From contig NC_020168.2 in NCBI RefSeq assembly GCF_000224145.3, positions 6,177,727-6,241,726 on the forward strand: a stretch of DNA of 64,000 nucleotides, read 5' to 3'. The notes beneath the pieces were generated by a model that was not told where the DNA came from, did no database searches, and was given only the letters and a program-made list of their open reading frames with translations. The position numbers and the translations under genes are program-made. Each line of letters starts with the position of its first letter. Position 1 is the first letter of the stretch. Source of the DNA: Ciona intestinalis (Eukaryota; Chordata; Ascidiacea; Phlebobranchia; Cionidae). Below are positions 1-13,059 of this stretch, piece by piece.

Positions 1-2470
1 CTTTTATAGAAATGAGAATGATGCGATTGCTCAAAGAATGTAAACTGTAGACGAAGTATTAATACAACTATACAGACACACGACTGGCAGGTGTTTCTCA
101 AATTATTGTTTGTTTGTTGTTACAGCCGTGGTATTTATTAAAACATACCACAATTACTCGCTCTGTTGCAACCGTGACACGCTTTGTCACAACCAACGTT
201 GCGTAGAAATTAAGCGGCTGGTACCCGTTGACACCTAATACATATAACCACAGCAGCAATATGGGATAAAACTTTGCTGGAAATTGAAGCTGCGTGTTTT
301 CATTTCATTAACAGATTCATTCTCCGTGACAAAGACATGCATTATTTAGTTAACGCCGAGTTTTCCAGAGAACTTTATTTGTAAATTATTTTTTTCCTTT
401 GTTTGTTTCTTATCGATTTGCATCGACTTTTGTGGGGTTGATTAAATGTACACACAAACAGAGAACAAAGTGCTGAAAACATGTGAAGTCAATGCTGTTT
501 TATGTCCAATCCAAGAAGAGAAAACATCAAAAAACATGAACTTCGGCCAAAAAACGATGTGTAGAAATAAACTTGTGAATGCATGTAGTAGGGCGAGGGG
601 AAAATGGGACACCTTTTTATTCTTTTATTTTATTTTATGTGCTAAAAAGTTAAAGGTATCCCGTTTTTCCCCATCCTACTTTATAAACGTTATATATGCA
701 TGTACCCAGCAAAACTTTTCCCGATTTATTCTGTATGAATAAAGATGTTTCGTTATACATAAAGAAGATACAAACAACAGTGACACCGTATAACACCAGG
801 GCGTAAATTATTAATTTGCAATTGAAGATTAAGAACGACATCCTTGACAATTATGGCTGTGCGTCGTAAGTTGAGGAATTATAGCAAAAGCTGCCATATT
901 TAATTCATCCTTGTATAAAATTACAGTCATTTAAATATAGGATTACGTGCTGGGGTCGCCTGTGTACATTTCAAGCTAATTCTCCACATAGTACTTTCAT
1001 TGTGGGATAAATGGCCTAAATGGGCAATGCGAAATATAATTTCAATATACGGTGCAAAAACGTTTTCAGTTTAAATTTCGTATATTAGATTTGGCGCGAA
1101 TAAAATATGCATTGCTTCACAAAGTATATAGTGCTGCATTACCAAAACTACGCACCTGATATTTTAACTTCCAATGTCCACAAGTCCAATAACGAATTAC
1201 CCGAGACTGTTGAAGCTTCGGTCTCACACCAAATGCTTTACAAATTAAATGTAAGCCCAATGCGAAATAAACAAGTTGTCGATTTTAACTTAGCGCCAAC
1301 AAACATCATTGAACGAATGTAACTTATTTATACTTGCGTAGTATAAATAAGTCGTTAGAATTCCATACACCTCGTGCACATACACATAACGACAGTCGTT
1401 GGAATTCCATACATCTCGTGCCAGCTTAATTACCAGTTACTATTTATATAACTTTACTTTACAATGCGTTATTTGAAGAAGCTTGTGCATGTTAGTACTG
1501 GTTGACGTCACGACGAGACTTCTTGTACATCGTTTTAATTCGCTTGTTTGGTGTCGCGACATGTCGTCTAATGGTTGCACCCAATTTGTATTACGTCATC
1601 TTTGGGAATAGATAAAACCGCAACGACCCAAACGCTAGAAAGAGGTGCCAAATAACATATTGGTATTGGTCCTTTTTAATATTTTAAAGGCTGTTTAAAG
1701 TTCCAGCACATGTGTTTCCGCACGTTAAATTGCGCCAGAACATCCATGAAACTCTTAAGTGCGAGGGAAAAACACGAAATTACGTTTAAGCCAGGCAGGA
1801 CAGGGTTGAAACGGAAACGTCACTCAAACATAAACAATATAATGCAAGCCAATATTTGGAAGAAGTAGACGCCAACATACGAAAAGAGAAAGGTTTGGAA
1901 AACAACTAAAACTGATTGCTTGTAATCCCAGTTGCACTTCATAAAATATGCACGATCGCTGCTGTTGTATTCAAAGCACGCACGGGAATTGAACGCGAAG
2001 TGGTGTGCGAGGTTTTAAACGCAGTAAATAGCTTCGAGCGCCTGTTAACCGCAACCCCTGTGTGTATAACGCACTTCTTGCCGATCAAGAAGGCGGTTCA
2101 AATTGTCAGTACTTGAATCTCAGGGGTATTCCTTCATATCGTCGATACGCACCTGGTCATAAGGCGTCCTGCACTGAAGCGTAGAGAGCTACTCTCTTGG
2201 GCCCTTGAGTAAATTTCGATTGAAACGATTGAATAACGGTAAGTGTAGCGATCCGCCAACGATTGCTTTATCTGTTTACCTTGATGACCACTCATAAGTC
2301 GCTTTCTTTTCTGGATGGCTTTACCTTCTCCAGCGCTCGCCCAAGCAGAAGTCAATTTTAGTGATTCATAAAGAAGAGAGTTTATTATAGCGGGGATTGA
2401 ATTTCAAACGTCGCCGGCAGCGAACACAGAAGCAGCTTTTTTAGAGCGGATAGCAGTCAACGTACAAGAT
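1..2470. other. Gene-poor flank upstream of the CUB gene
   Basis: I see no convincing exon in this stretch. It holds one short copy of the GTAGGG inverted-repeat element (586-682). Around 1355-1420 a short motif (GGAATTCCATACA-like followed by CTCGTGC) occurs twice about 42 bp apart. The promoter and 5' UTR of the downstream CUB gene must lie in its right part; no TATA box or other element could be fixed with confidence. Confidence 0.5.
586..682. mobile_element. Short GTAGGG-family MITE copy
   Basis: The left end resembles TAGTAGGGCGAGGGGAAAA and the right end is its near inverse (TTTTTCCCCATCCTACTTTA). At ~97 bp it is about half the ~190 bp length of other copies, so it is an internal deletion derivative. 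Confidence 0.6.
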
Positions 2471-5400
2471 ATGTCATTAGGAAGAAAATGGAAACGAATT
2501 CGTTCATACTGGATTTTAATTTCTCTCACAATGGTCGCAAAATGTAAGTTATTTCATGTTTTGTTTTGGTATTTGGCTTTTTTTTAAGTGGATGCTGTTA
2601 TGAAGTGGGTAAGGGAATGAACAGACGTTTGCACATACTCGTTAAGTCTGAATCTTTGTTATAGGATTAATGCTTGCTACTTATAAGCAAGTAGTACTTA
2701 AAATTAAATCTCAAGTGCAGAACGCTAAAGCGCACGCACAATACAGGACTACATACAATTAACTTAATAATAGCCGACCAACGTCAATTGGTACTTACAC
2801 ACAATTTAGGCCAGGGACTCGAGCATGATAACAGCGGAGGAATGGACTCGAACGACAACATTTGTGGAGGAGTAATTGTCAACAGGCGGAAAGGTTTGTG
2901 CTTTTGCTTTCGTAATTAATATAATTCCGTAAATTAAATATATTTATCAGTGTAAGAGAACCAAAACACAAACCGTAGCGATTATAGTCTAGATACGCCA
3001 TTTTATCAAACGAAGCAATAGTTAAAGTAACGGAAGTTTTATTATAAGTAAGAAATAAAGGTCGTGTGATGTTACCAGAAAGATTTTAGCATGTTTTTGC
3101 TGTGTTCTGGATTCGTTTGTTTATTTTGTCAAATCCGTAATTATAAGTAAGACGGGAAGACCGACCGACTTGTTATGTCATTGCGGTGGTTTGTGTACAG
3201 TTCGTAATCTGCGACTGTGACGAGTTATCTTGAGTTCGTTGAAGCGGGAACACTAAACATGTTTCTGCACGCATGGGGGTCGACTTACAGTTGTCATAGG
3301 CAGTTGTCATAGTTAAGTTCCGATCTGCAACTTTAATCTCACACACACACGTATCTATCTATAGGTGTGATAGAGTCGCCCAACTATCCGATCCGATATC
3401 CGGAAAGAGCCCGCTGTGATTGGCTGATTCGGGCACCGAATGTTAATGACGTCATCGAACTACGTTTCATAGATATTCAAATCGAAACTTCAACTTTGTG
3501 TTTGTAAGTGAATGTTTATACAACCTAATCCAACTTTATCGCTAAAATCAACCACCAAACTCCATTGGATAGGGGGCAATTGACGGTTTCTGTTTTGGGT
3601 TTTCAGGTTCGATTACATTGAGATATCACACATCTTGGGCACGTCACCAAAACGATTCTGTTCGCCAGCGAGTGAAATAGTTCGATCCCGAGGCAACTTC
3701 GTCCACGTTCGCTTCGTCAGCGACAGCACGGACTCCAGGGCAGGATTCCGTATCGCTTTTCGTGGTAAGTAGCCAGCCCTGTCCCCTGACACACACCAGA
3801 CCGAGGCAATGTCGTGTCGAGTTGTCTGAAATATCGATAAAATATGCTTGCGCCCGAGCACTTGTACCGGATCGATCGTTTATAAAAATCTTGCACCGGC
3901 GTAACTCTCTGCTTCGATCGCACCCTATTATCGTTTCACTTCGATCGCATTCGGTCGTTATCATTGCTAAGAAACGAACAAAATCCCTTCAACGTTCAAT
4001 ACCGCCTTACTTTAATCGTATAGGCTTTTAGTAGCTGTGACTATCGTATTCCGTCGTAATTATTCACAGTTATTCGTAATGGCGAGCAGTTTCTCCACGC
4101 ATGACGTAACCGACCGACCACCGGGCTTATCGCCAGTGGCAATAAAGTGATGACACTACGACACAAGACAGTATTCTGTGTACAAGATTACACGCCCCCA
4201 CCCGATTTTCTTATGGCGTAATGGCAATTTCGCGGCATCGTCGCCTGGTTATGTTTACAATGAGTAACGCAATCGGCGTCACAGGGAATTAATAATTAAC
4301 AAGAGCCGCCATTAATATTTATGCCATGCCAGACGCAGGAAGTCACAAACTACGCTACTTACACGCTTTAATTTGTTTGCTGAAGGTATGGCTTTAGAAA
4401 CATGAAACTTTTAAACCGCGATGCCAAACCGCGTTATGTATAGTATTGTGGAAGAAGATGGGACACCTCTAGCATATAATGTTCAAATATCCTGATCGTG
4501 TTTTGAACAACTAACAACGGTCTATATGGAAGTCGTGAGGATGCGATTTTATATTTTTTGAATGTTCTTTGTTTACTGCCAAATGGGCCAAGAAAATAGA
4601 CCAAAAAACGGTGTCCCCCCAGCTGTACTATATACATACTGTATATGAATAATGCACCCACACAGTCGCTACAATTCTACATGCACTTTCTTTATCAGTA
4701 TTGAAAGCCACAAGCACCTCTTATCAAACTACTGTTTCGATTCCCACAACGCCACAGTCCTACCATAAGGATACAAGCACAGCTTTGCAAATTACTTCAG
4801 GTAAGAGCAGAACGTCGATATATTAAGTGTTATAACTTGAACATACAGGATAAGATGTTTTATATGTTACTTATGTTTTGTTAGACGTACCTACAACTCA
4901 GAGTACAAAAGCGGTTACTTCACCGAGAGCGACTACGAGTTTACCACGTGATAGTACAACCATAGAAATAGTATACTCTACAACTGTGCCTCAGAGGATC
5001 AGCGATATCACTACCAACCAAAATAGATTTGAAATCCAAGAAAATAACGGCGTCGGTGATTATTTATCTTCAGATGCTTCACCCAGTGTTGACAGGTAAG
5101 CAGGAGCGTGAAATGTAAAGAGCATAATGCGACATAAATTCGTTTCGGTTGTTTCTAACGAGTTTTGATGCTTTTAGCGGGGAAAGCTTGAAATCGTGGC
5201 AAATTGTCCTGATCACCGTTACAGCGACCAGTTGCGTGGCGTTTGTTTCTTTTGTTGCATTTATCTACGTGGGCTTAAGGTAAGTTTTATAAAAATGTTC
5301 AAATATTAAACTCCAAACACGGAGTAAGTTTTAAAACATAAAAAATATCTATTTTGTTGCTCAGGACGCTGATGCTAAAAGTTCGTTTCATCCGTATAAA

Positions 5401-6498
5401 ATAGGTTTTGGTATATCGTCTGATTTATTTACTGAATTTACCTACAGAAAGTCGACGTCATATCATAGAGGTTGTCTTCCCCATGCGAACGACTTCAGCT
5501 GAGGATAAATTATGGGAGAGAGAGTTTTTTCCACAGCGGTGGATACAAATAGTGTCCAAGCACCACCGAGGGATGGTTTACAAGCACTTTCACCAATATC
5601 ATACACTCTGATCTACAGTTGCGTTGCGGTTGTCCTCTTCCTATTCGTTCTGTTTACTTTGTGGGTTATCGCCCAGTGCTGCGACAGAAATCGACCATTT
5701 GTGACTCGGAAAAGACTCGTAAACTCACATCACTTCCTACGAAGGAATCAAAGTATGTGCGAGCCTTTATATGGGAGCACTACTTGCATATCGACGTACG
5801 TGGAAGATGGGATTGGTTCAGTCGTCAATGCCTCGAACTCTGGTAAAGCAACTGTACCGGTGAGGTACATCAGCAACAGCGCGCCGAATTCGCCAGGTAG
5901 AATAACCCGCAGAGCAACTGAAAAGAGATGCTGCAAACGATGTGGAAGCGTGGTAACTAAAGATCGACTCAACAAACGAGAAATCGGCCGACAGAAAAGC
6001 GAGATAAAGCGACAGCGGCAGAAAGTCGCTCGATGTAAAAGCGAAATCAACCGAAGCCCCACTGCCAAGGACGCTTATCTTAATCGCAGTCGCAGCATGT
6101 ATGAAAGTTGTGATCAACGTCCACAATCCTTTGCTGGCGACACCAGCTACCTCAAGGAGTTTATGCTGCCTGTAGGGGAACTTGGCAGTCAGGATTTCAG
6201 CAGTCGTCCAACCAGTTACCCGCGTACACATATGATACCGCGTGCGAAATGGGACGCAAGCTGTGTACTGGCTTTTATTCAGGAAACAAAACAGCAAGCT
6301 GGCCATACGGTTTGTAACGAAACCAGACAAATCAGACAATACGACAGCGGAGTTGCGACCCCAAGCGTTTCTTTCAATGGAAGCTTTAGATCCGAGCACG
6401 GCGAGCAGGAAAACCGTGGGTTCTCGTCACATCCAGATACCAGCAATGGTTCACTTTTCCCACCCCCACCCACCACAATTTTTCAAAATAGTTTTTAA
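2471..6498 (+). CDS. CUB-domain type I membrane protein, Ser/Thr-rich stalk, long basic tail
   Basis: Function unknown; the architecture suggests a cell-surface receptor or adhesion protein. Phased exons: 2471-2543, 2810-2893, 3365-3503, 3607-3764, 4699-4800, 4885-5095, 5178-5279, 5448-5470, 5537-6498. Exon 1 encodes a signal peptide (MSLGRKWKR, then a hydrophobic stretch). Exons 2-4 encode one CUB domain: an ICGG start, a GVIESPNYP motif, CDWLIRAP, the FDYIEI strand, FCSP and a final GFRIAF. Exons 5-6 encode a Thr/Ser-rich stalk. Exon 7 encodes a hydrophobic helix (WQIVLITV...VAFIYVGL). The last exon encodes a second helix (LIYSCVAVVLFLFVLFTLWV), then about 270 residues rich in Arg/Lys/Ser with a C-terminal PPPP. 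Exon 7 is 102 bp and phase-symmetric, so it may be an alternative cassette. The 23-bp exon 5448-5470 is inferred only from splice sites and phase. The CUB assignment is firm; the tail join is less so. Confidence 0.8.
4439..4633. mobile_element. GTAGGG-family MITE in CUB gene intron 4
   Basis: About 195 bp with terminal inverted repeats (GAAGATGGGACACC at the left, GGTGTCCCCCC and TACTATA at the right) and the family core 'AACAACGGTCTAT' and 'GTTCTTTGTTTACT'. Confidence 0.75.
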
Positions 6499-7264
6499 AA
6501 CTCGAATCCAAATATACTAAGCGATGGTGCTCATATACACACAACGGTTCACGATGCGTACTATGTCACTTGCTTTTCGTAACGTGCGGTTAGTTTACGT
6601 TTTATAATGAAACTTAGACTACGTGACCACAATCCATAGTTTGCAATGTACGTAAGTGGAAATTCAGCTGTACTTAAAACCAGGGAAATAATAAGAGTCG
6701 AGCCACTTCCTGGCAGCACAATTGTGCAGAGCATGGCTTCTTTACAGACGTAACTTTACGTCGTACTAAGCAGGTCGAGTTACAGCTAGTTAATTTAATA
6801 ATCAGTGAAGTAAAGTTTATTTGACAGCGGCCTGCTTAAGTTAGGCAAACAAGTAGAGCGTTCGAAGCAATTCATATACTTGCACATTCTATGTGTTCAT
6901 ATTGGAAGATATTTCTTTATAAAAGAAGAAAGTTTTACTAAAAACTACATGAGGCTATAGTCAAACTAAAGCTGCTTTTTGGACTTTGATTCTATTTCGC
7001 AGTGATATAAAACCTATGGTTGGCAAACGGGAAAACGTCCATCAATAATCCAGACTACAGCATGTTATGAGTCACTAACAAGCAGAGTGCAATGCAGTAT
7101 AGTCTAACTCCATATAGCTAGGTTGCTAACACATTTACGAATCAACGGCGTTGCGGTAAGGTCGATTGCAAAGTGTCATATAGCTTATTCAGCAAATATT
7201 TCAGTATATGTATAGTGTAGCTGTTGCTAAAATTATGGTTCCTCAATATAGGCATAGACAGAAC

Positions 7265-10200
7265 ATGAAGTTCGGTTTTGTAATTCTATACTGCGTTGTG
7301 CAACTAGCTGTTGTTGTTGTGGCAGATGACCCACCAGGTCACATGCAACCCATTGGTTCACACATGCCACCCATGCCTATAGAGGAAAGAGACGATCTCC
7401 CAAACCCAATCGAGTTTTACGATAATTACGTCAAACCTGGGGTACCAGTTGTGTTTAAAGGAATAGCAAAGAAGTTTCCTAACTTTAACGATATGAAGAG
7501 TGATGAATATTTAAGGTTAGATTTTTTTAAATGTTAATATGGTAGCCTACAGTGGGGGAATACGGGACCTTAGCACATAATATCCAAATGTTCTGATCGT
7601 GTTTTAAACAATTAACGACGGCCTATATGGGGGTTGTAAGGATATGACTTTTTAATTCTTTTAATGTTCTTTGTAAACAAATATTTTTACGACCCCAAAC
7701 TCCCACACTGATGTATAAAAAACCGTTGATTATTGTTAAAAACACGAATATAAATAGTGTAATATTCAGTATTTACTGTAAAACGATATCCATCTCAGTC
7801 TTCTATATTTCACCTCATATTTCATTTTTGCAGAGAGAAACATGGTGACTTTGAAGTGTTAGTCGAAACAGCTAAGAAAGAAGATAGAAACAATCCTCCA
7901 CGTACGATGAATTTATCAAACTATCTTTCCATCTATGAGAAAGAAGATGTTTATGTTGTGCAGACAATGTTTCCACCAGAAGCCTTTACAAGTAAGTTTG
8001 GATTTTATATTATTTTCCACTAAAATACTCCAGGGTAGGATGAGATACCTTTAGCACATAATAACTCATATATTCTACTCGTGTTATAAACAATTAACAA
8101 CTTTCTTTTAAAGTCGTGAGGCTACGATTATATAGTAGGATAGGGGAAGTTGGGACACCTTTAAACTCCATTTTCTCGTCCCATGCAGTAGAGTAAACAG
8201 AGAACGTTCAAAAAATTGTAAAACTATATGCTCAAGACTTCCATAGACCGTTGTTAACTGTTTAAAACGCGGATATTATACGCCAAAGGTATCCCATCTT
8301 CCCTAACCCTACTATATATTTCTTTATTTACCACCAACTGAGTCTAAAAAAGATAATAAAACCATCTTATACCCCAACCTACAACACGTTATACACTACA
8401 GCAACCGTCTGCAATAATTTACAGAGGAAGCATTCGTACCGAAATGTCTTCTGTGCCAGGGATTCTTGGATCGACTGAATATGGTGATCATGTGGCTCTC
8501 ATCCGGCGGTACAAAATCTGTCCTTCACAACGATTCGTTCGAAAATCTTAACTGTGTGCTTGATGGGACAAAGGAATTTGTCATGATTGACAGGGTAATA
8601 ATATAATTCTGTGCAGATCCATGAAAACGAATTTTATAAGAGTAGAAAGTACTTTACAAAATGAAAATTCCTTTTCTTATGAGAGTAGAAATAACTTTAA
8701 AAAAACCTTTTCACTTTTAAGTATTGTGCTTATTTTATATTTTTACTATAGATTTTGAGCTTTCCTGATTAAAATTAAAAGAATACTCAATTTAACAGAA
8801 ACATGCCGACCTCGTTCCCATCGATAATCCCGATAGGGGTTTTAGTTCAGTTGACGTTGAAAAAGTCGACATGCACAAGTACCCAACGTTAGGCAAATTA
8901 CCTTGGTACATCGCGAATATGGAGGCAGGAGATTGCTTTTATATACCAAAGAAGTGAGTATATCTACAACCAATGTTCTCTACACGTATAATATATATAG
9001 TAGGGTGGGGTAAGATAGGACACATTTTTGTTCTACTTTCTTGTCCCATTTGGTAGTAAACAAAAAACATTCAAAGAATTTGTAAAACACAACCCCCACA
9101 AACCATTGTCAATTGTTTAAAACACGATCAGAATGTTTCTATATCATGTGCTACAGGTGTCCTATCTTCCCCTACAGTACTGTATATATTTAATGACTTA
9201 TTTAATTATAAAAGTCCTACCAATAAAAATTGTTTACAAAGTATTCAGTTTTCTTGATCACATATCTTGCATTTATTTCAGTTGGTTTCATCACGTTAAT
9301 TCTTCTCAAACTCGAAACTTAGCGATCAACATTTGGTGGAGAAGTTCTAAAGAATTTAAACATAGAGAAGAGTGTGAGAAAAGTCTCGCAGATATTCCAG
9401 AATATGACACGTTATGGAACTATCGCTTAAACAATGGCATCAAAATTGAAGAGTAAGTAAAACAAAAACCAGTTTGTTTTAAACAGTATACCTTCCCCAA
9501 AATTTACTTCCCAAACATAATATTCCCCCCCCCCCTCAAAAATATCTTTCTAAAACAAGTAAAAACTTCCCCAAACCGAAAGTAGGACACGCAATCAGTT
9601 TGTTTAATGTCGAAACGTTGTTCTATATTTAGAATCCAAGTCTATAGTGTTCATATAGTATAGGGGAAGGGGACACCTTTTAGCACATTATATCTATGAA
9701 TATATTTTGATCGTGTTTTGAACAATTAACAACAATTTATGGGAGTCGTTAAGGCTCAGTTTTATATTTCTCTGAATGTTCTTCGTTTACTGCCAAAATG
9801 AACAAGGCAACAGATTAAAAAGTGTCCCATCTTCCCCCACTCTACTATATGTCTTACAAGCTGTATTTACCCCACCACAATAATAACGTGAATGTTTCAG
9901 TTTGGTATTTGCCGACGCCTTTTCGGAGAACGGCACAACCACGTTGATAAATCTTTTAAAAATAACTTATAAAACTCTTCCAAAAGAGATGGAAGCAAAA
10001 CAGAAAAGGGAGGCTTTAGAGGTAATGTATTCTACTTTAACTAAATACGAACTTATATTTACACTTTAGAAATAAAGAGAGTTATAGCCTAGTACGTATA
10101 AAGGGTAAAATAATTCTTATTTTCATTCTTTTATCGTTCAATTAAGTGGTATAAAATCATTTACAGAATTTTGTTACAGTTTTAATTTATATTTGATGCC

Positions 10201-10458
10201 CAAAATTCCGGGGCCAGTAAAACGTATTTTCAAATTAAGGTGGTATGGAGAGACAACAATCATACTCAAATATCCAAATATTTATTTCAGAAACTACAAG
10301 AACTATTTTACCAAGCAGACGCAAACAAAGACAAACTACTGAGCAAGGATGAAATAACCTCGACGGCCAGCAGCTTAGTTCAAGATTTCTTGACTGATGA
10401 AGCTGTTCTTGAAGAAGAAGTCGATGAGTTGTACGACGAAGTAAAGGAGGAATTATAA
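7265..10458 (+). CDS. ER-luminal JmjC (cupin_8) oxygenase with EF-hand, copy A
   Basis: Predicted Fe(II)/2-oxoglutarate oxygenase of the secretory pathway; substrate unknown. Seven phased exons: 7265-7515, 7834-7991, 8425-8594, 8799-8953, 9282-9452, 9901-10021, 10291-10458, giving 397 aa. The start at 7265 puts MKFGFVILYC directly at a signal peptide ending VVVVA before DDPPGHM; in-frame ATGs at 7208 and 7235 would bury it. The JmjC/cupin core has H171-N-D173 (SVLHND) and H248 in IPKNWFHHV as the likely iron triad, with a GTKEFVMID strand. One canonical EF-hand loop (DANKDKLLSKDE, residues 352-363) precedes the C-terminus KEEL, a KDEL-type ER retrieval signal. An acceptor-like ATTTCAG ends at 7204, suggesting a 5' UTR splice. 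Two paralogues lie on the other strand at 51845-56601. Family assignment is strong; the reaction (protein hydroxylation or other) is inference. Confidence 0.9.
7542..7714. mobile_element. Degenerate GTAGGG-family MITE, JmjC-A intron 1
   Basis: Shares the core (CACATAATATCCAAAT, CAATTAACGACGGCCTATAT) with intact copies, but both ends are degraded. Confidence 0.6.
8029..8130. mobile_element. 5' half of a GTAGGG-family MITE, JmjC-A intron 2
   Basis: Runs from a CAGGGTAGGATGAGATACC end to AAGTCGTGAGGCTACGATTA and stops exactly where the next copy begins. Confidence 0.6.
8131..8316. mobile_element. Complete GTAGGG-family MITE abutting a half copy
   Basis: Complete ends, TATAGTAGGATAGGGGAAG at the left and CTTCCCTAACCCTACTATA at the right. 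It lies in the opposite orientation to the half element it adjoins. Confidence 0.75.
8996..9186. mobile_element. GTAGGG-family MITE, JmjC-A intron 4
   Basis: Left end TAGTAGGGTGGGGTAAGA, right end GTGTCCTATCTTCCCCTAC, about 190 bp, inside the intron between exons 4 and 5. Confidence 0.75.
9655..9849. mobile_element. GTAGGG-family MITE, JmjC-A intron 5
   Basis: About 195 bp with the family core and right end CCCATCTTCCCCCACTCTAC followed by TATAT. Confidence 0.75.
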
Positions 10459-11369
10459 AACGTTTCAAACAAATGAAATCATATATACTCATTGTCGAGG
10501 TTACGAGTTTCATGACATAGTTAAGATTATTGAACTGTTTTACACATTCATTTTTTGAGCTTAAGTTGTGTATAAGGTTCTATTACTTACAAATATGTTT
10601 GCGAGTGTGTCGAATTCGTTGTTTTGTGCAATAAAAGGTTGGTACTTGTTGGGTTATATAAACCATATCGCAAACGCACTCTATTTTTCGAAGAACGGAG
10701 GGTTTACAAAACGAAAAGACTGGTGGTAACGGTAAAACAAAAAAAAGAACAAAATAATGTTTTAAAATCTAGATAAAACTTCTTTTTCAATCCCACATGT
10801 ACCCCATATATAGCCTGCAATGGCGTAAGGACTAACTCATATAGAACTAACGTATTTTTCAGGGTTCATATATAAGCAAACATTGATTTTTAATGAGTCC
10901 GAATATAATATCCCGCTATTTTTTAGACATGTGCACAAAGTTATCAGTTTAAAAGTGCGGCTACAGCCAACAAACCCAAACCTTAAGCGAACAAAGTTCG
11001 GAAGCAAATTTAAAACAACAATGACGCAATCTTTCCCCTAGTTACAGAATAAAAGCGTCGCCCGGTAGTTCCTATTCATAGAATTGTAATTACGCCGCAT
11101 TGTGACTTATATACTGTATTGTGTGGGTCGTAGACGTATGTATGGCGGTTAGGAAAAATAAACAAGATGTTTTACAATGAGAAGTTATACTTTGTGGGTG
11201 AAAACTGTTATGGCCGTGGTTTATTAAACACAGAGTAAAGGCATCATAGAAACGTATCTTAAAAGGGCGGGTAAAGTCAAAGTATAAGGCCAAGCATTAA
11301 AGAATGCTTAGGCAAATATTAATATGTGTGTATATTTTTTATTATTAGAACTTAGAAGATTACCATACA

Positions 11370-11564
11370 TATAGTAGAGTTGGGAAAGATGGGACACATT
11401 TAGCTCCTAATTTCCAAATATCTTGTTCGCGTTTTAAACAATTAACAACGGTCTACCGGAGTCGTGAGAATACGGTTTTATACTTTTTTGTATTTTTTGT
11501 TTAGTACTAAATGGGACGAGAAAATAGAATGAAAGATTGTCCCATCTCCCTCAACCCTACTATA
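11370..11564. mobile_element. GTAGGG-family MITE
   Basis: Complete copy in the spacer: ATAGTAGAGTTGGGAAAGAT at the left end and CTCCCTCAACCCTACTATAT at the right end. Confidence 0.75.
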
Positions 11565-11935
11565 TGTTGCAATTGTATATGCTAACTTAATTGTGTCCAT
11601 TTTGTATAACGGCTGTTGTGTTTCAAACACCTTGTTCTTGATTACAAGTTAAGTATGTAAGTTTGTCGGTAAATGTTTTTAACAAATTTTAATTTAGCCC
11701 GTTAGTATAACTTCTATAGATTGGAGCAAATGCGGTTAAGTGCCGGATTGGCAACAAAGGTTTTAGTGAAAAAATCAAATATTTGTCATCTTTTTGCCAA
11801 GTTACGTGACATAAAAAGAATACGATATTAATATTTGCTGAGCAGAAACAACACATAGTAAGTTAAGCAAGAGGCAGGTATATTTTATATTTTACTTAAT
11901 CGTCTCATTTATAATCAAGGAGTATTTATACAATT

Positions 11936-12132
11936 CTAGTGGTGTGGGGGAAGATGAGACACCTCTAGCACAAAATATCCAAACATCCTGACCATTTTTT
12001 AACCAAATAATAACGGTCTATTAGAGTCGTGAGGATACGGTTTTATATTTCTTTGAATGTTTTTTGTTTACTACCATGCGGGACGAGAAAATAGTATGAA
12101 AAGGTGTCCCATCTTCCCCCATCCTACTATAT
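11936..12132. mobile_element. GTAGGG-family MITE
   Basis: Near-complete copy. The left end is slightly diverged (GTGGTGTGGGGGAAGATGAG); the right end CATCTTCCCCCATCCTAC is typical. Confidence 0.75.
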
Positions 12133-12879
12133 ATACTCGTAGCCCCCACGATTCGATACAGCGTTTTAAATTGTTCAAAACAAGATCAAGAAATATGAGA
12201 TTTAAGTCCTAGCGGTGCCTTACCACACAATAGTAAGCCTTTAAAATTGGCAGTTGGAAACTACCGTTTTACAAAGACTATGTTTGAACACGGACGAACA
12301 AGTTTCTAAAAACAGGTACAGGTTTACAGTCTATATGCTATGAGGGGTATTTAACTCTCTTTAACTCCCTGAACAACTAAAAAATTTAAAACAAATTCTC
12401 AGGCCTAAGAAGGGAGTTGTTATAACACGATTAGGAAATCTAGGATATTATACGTGCTAACAGTATTACCCTATGGTATATACACACAACCTATTAGTGG
12501 TAAGCGTGTATAGCGCCATGTATTCCTCATACATGCAAGGATATTAACTGTATATAGCTTCAACGTATCAAGTATTTCCGCGTAAATTAGCCTCACTGTG
12601 GAGAGCCCATGTTTGATAGTATGGCCTGTAGAACAAAAAACACAACAAGTCACTGAACAGCCAAGCCCATATATTGTAGCAATGTAGCATATATCAAAGC
12701 GTAAGTTAAGTGTGGTTTATGAAGCGTAAAAGGGTGGGGGGTCTTTAGGAAACCGCGCCTGGAACCAATTTCAAGGTTTCTCGGGCCGTGAATTGTGAAA
12801 AGTTTTGTGCTACAAAACTATTACTGATTAACAATGTCTCGTAACGAATGTTTCAGTATGTGTTGCGTAAAGTCTAATA

Positions 12880-13059
12880 TATAGTAGGGTAAGGAAAGAT
12901 GGGACAAATTTCATTAAAATTTATCGTCCCATTGGGAAGTAAACAAAAAACATTCAAAGAATTATTAAACAATATTCTCATGACTCCCATTGACCGTTGT
13001 TAATTGTTTAAAACACGATATTTGGATACTATATGTCCCATTTTACCCCACAGTACTAT
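12880..13059. mobile_element. GTAGGG-family MITE, reverse orientation
   Basis: Left end TATAGTAGGGTAAGGAAAGA, core in reverse (GACCGTTGTTAATTGTTTAA), right end CCATTTTACCCCACAGTACT. Confidence 0.75.

Noticed and set aside
446..742. 98-codon frame at the left edge
   Set aside because: No domain, signal peptide or splice context; it overlaps a short MITE and has AT-driven composition.
3613..4031. Overlapping frames on both strands near the CUB exons
   Set aside because: They are shadows of the CUB exon 3607-3764 and adjoining intron, with no family resemblance of their own.
5818..6399. 193-codon antisense frame opposite the CUB gene tail
   Set aside because: It lies exactly opposite the coding exon, has no recognisable domain, and the sense frame is joined by good splice sites to a CUB domain.
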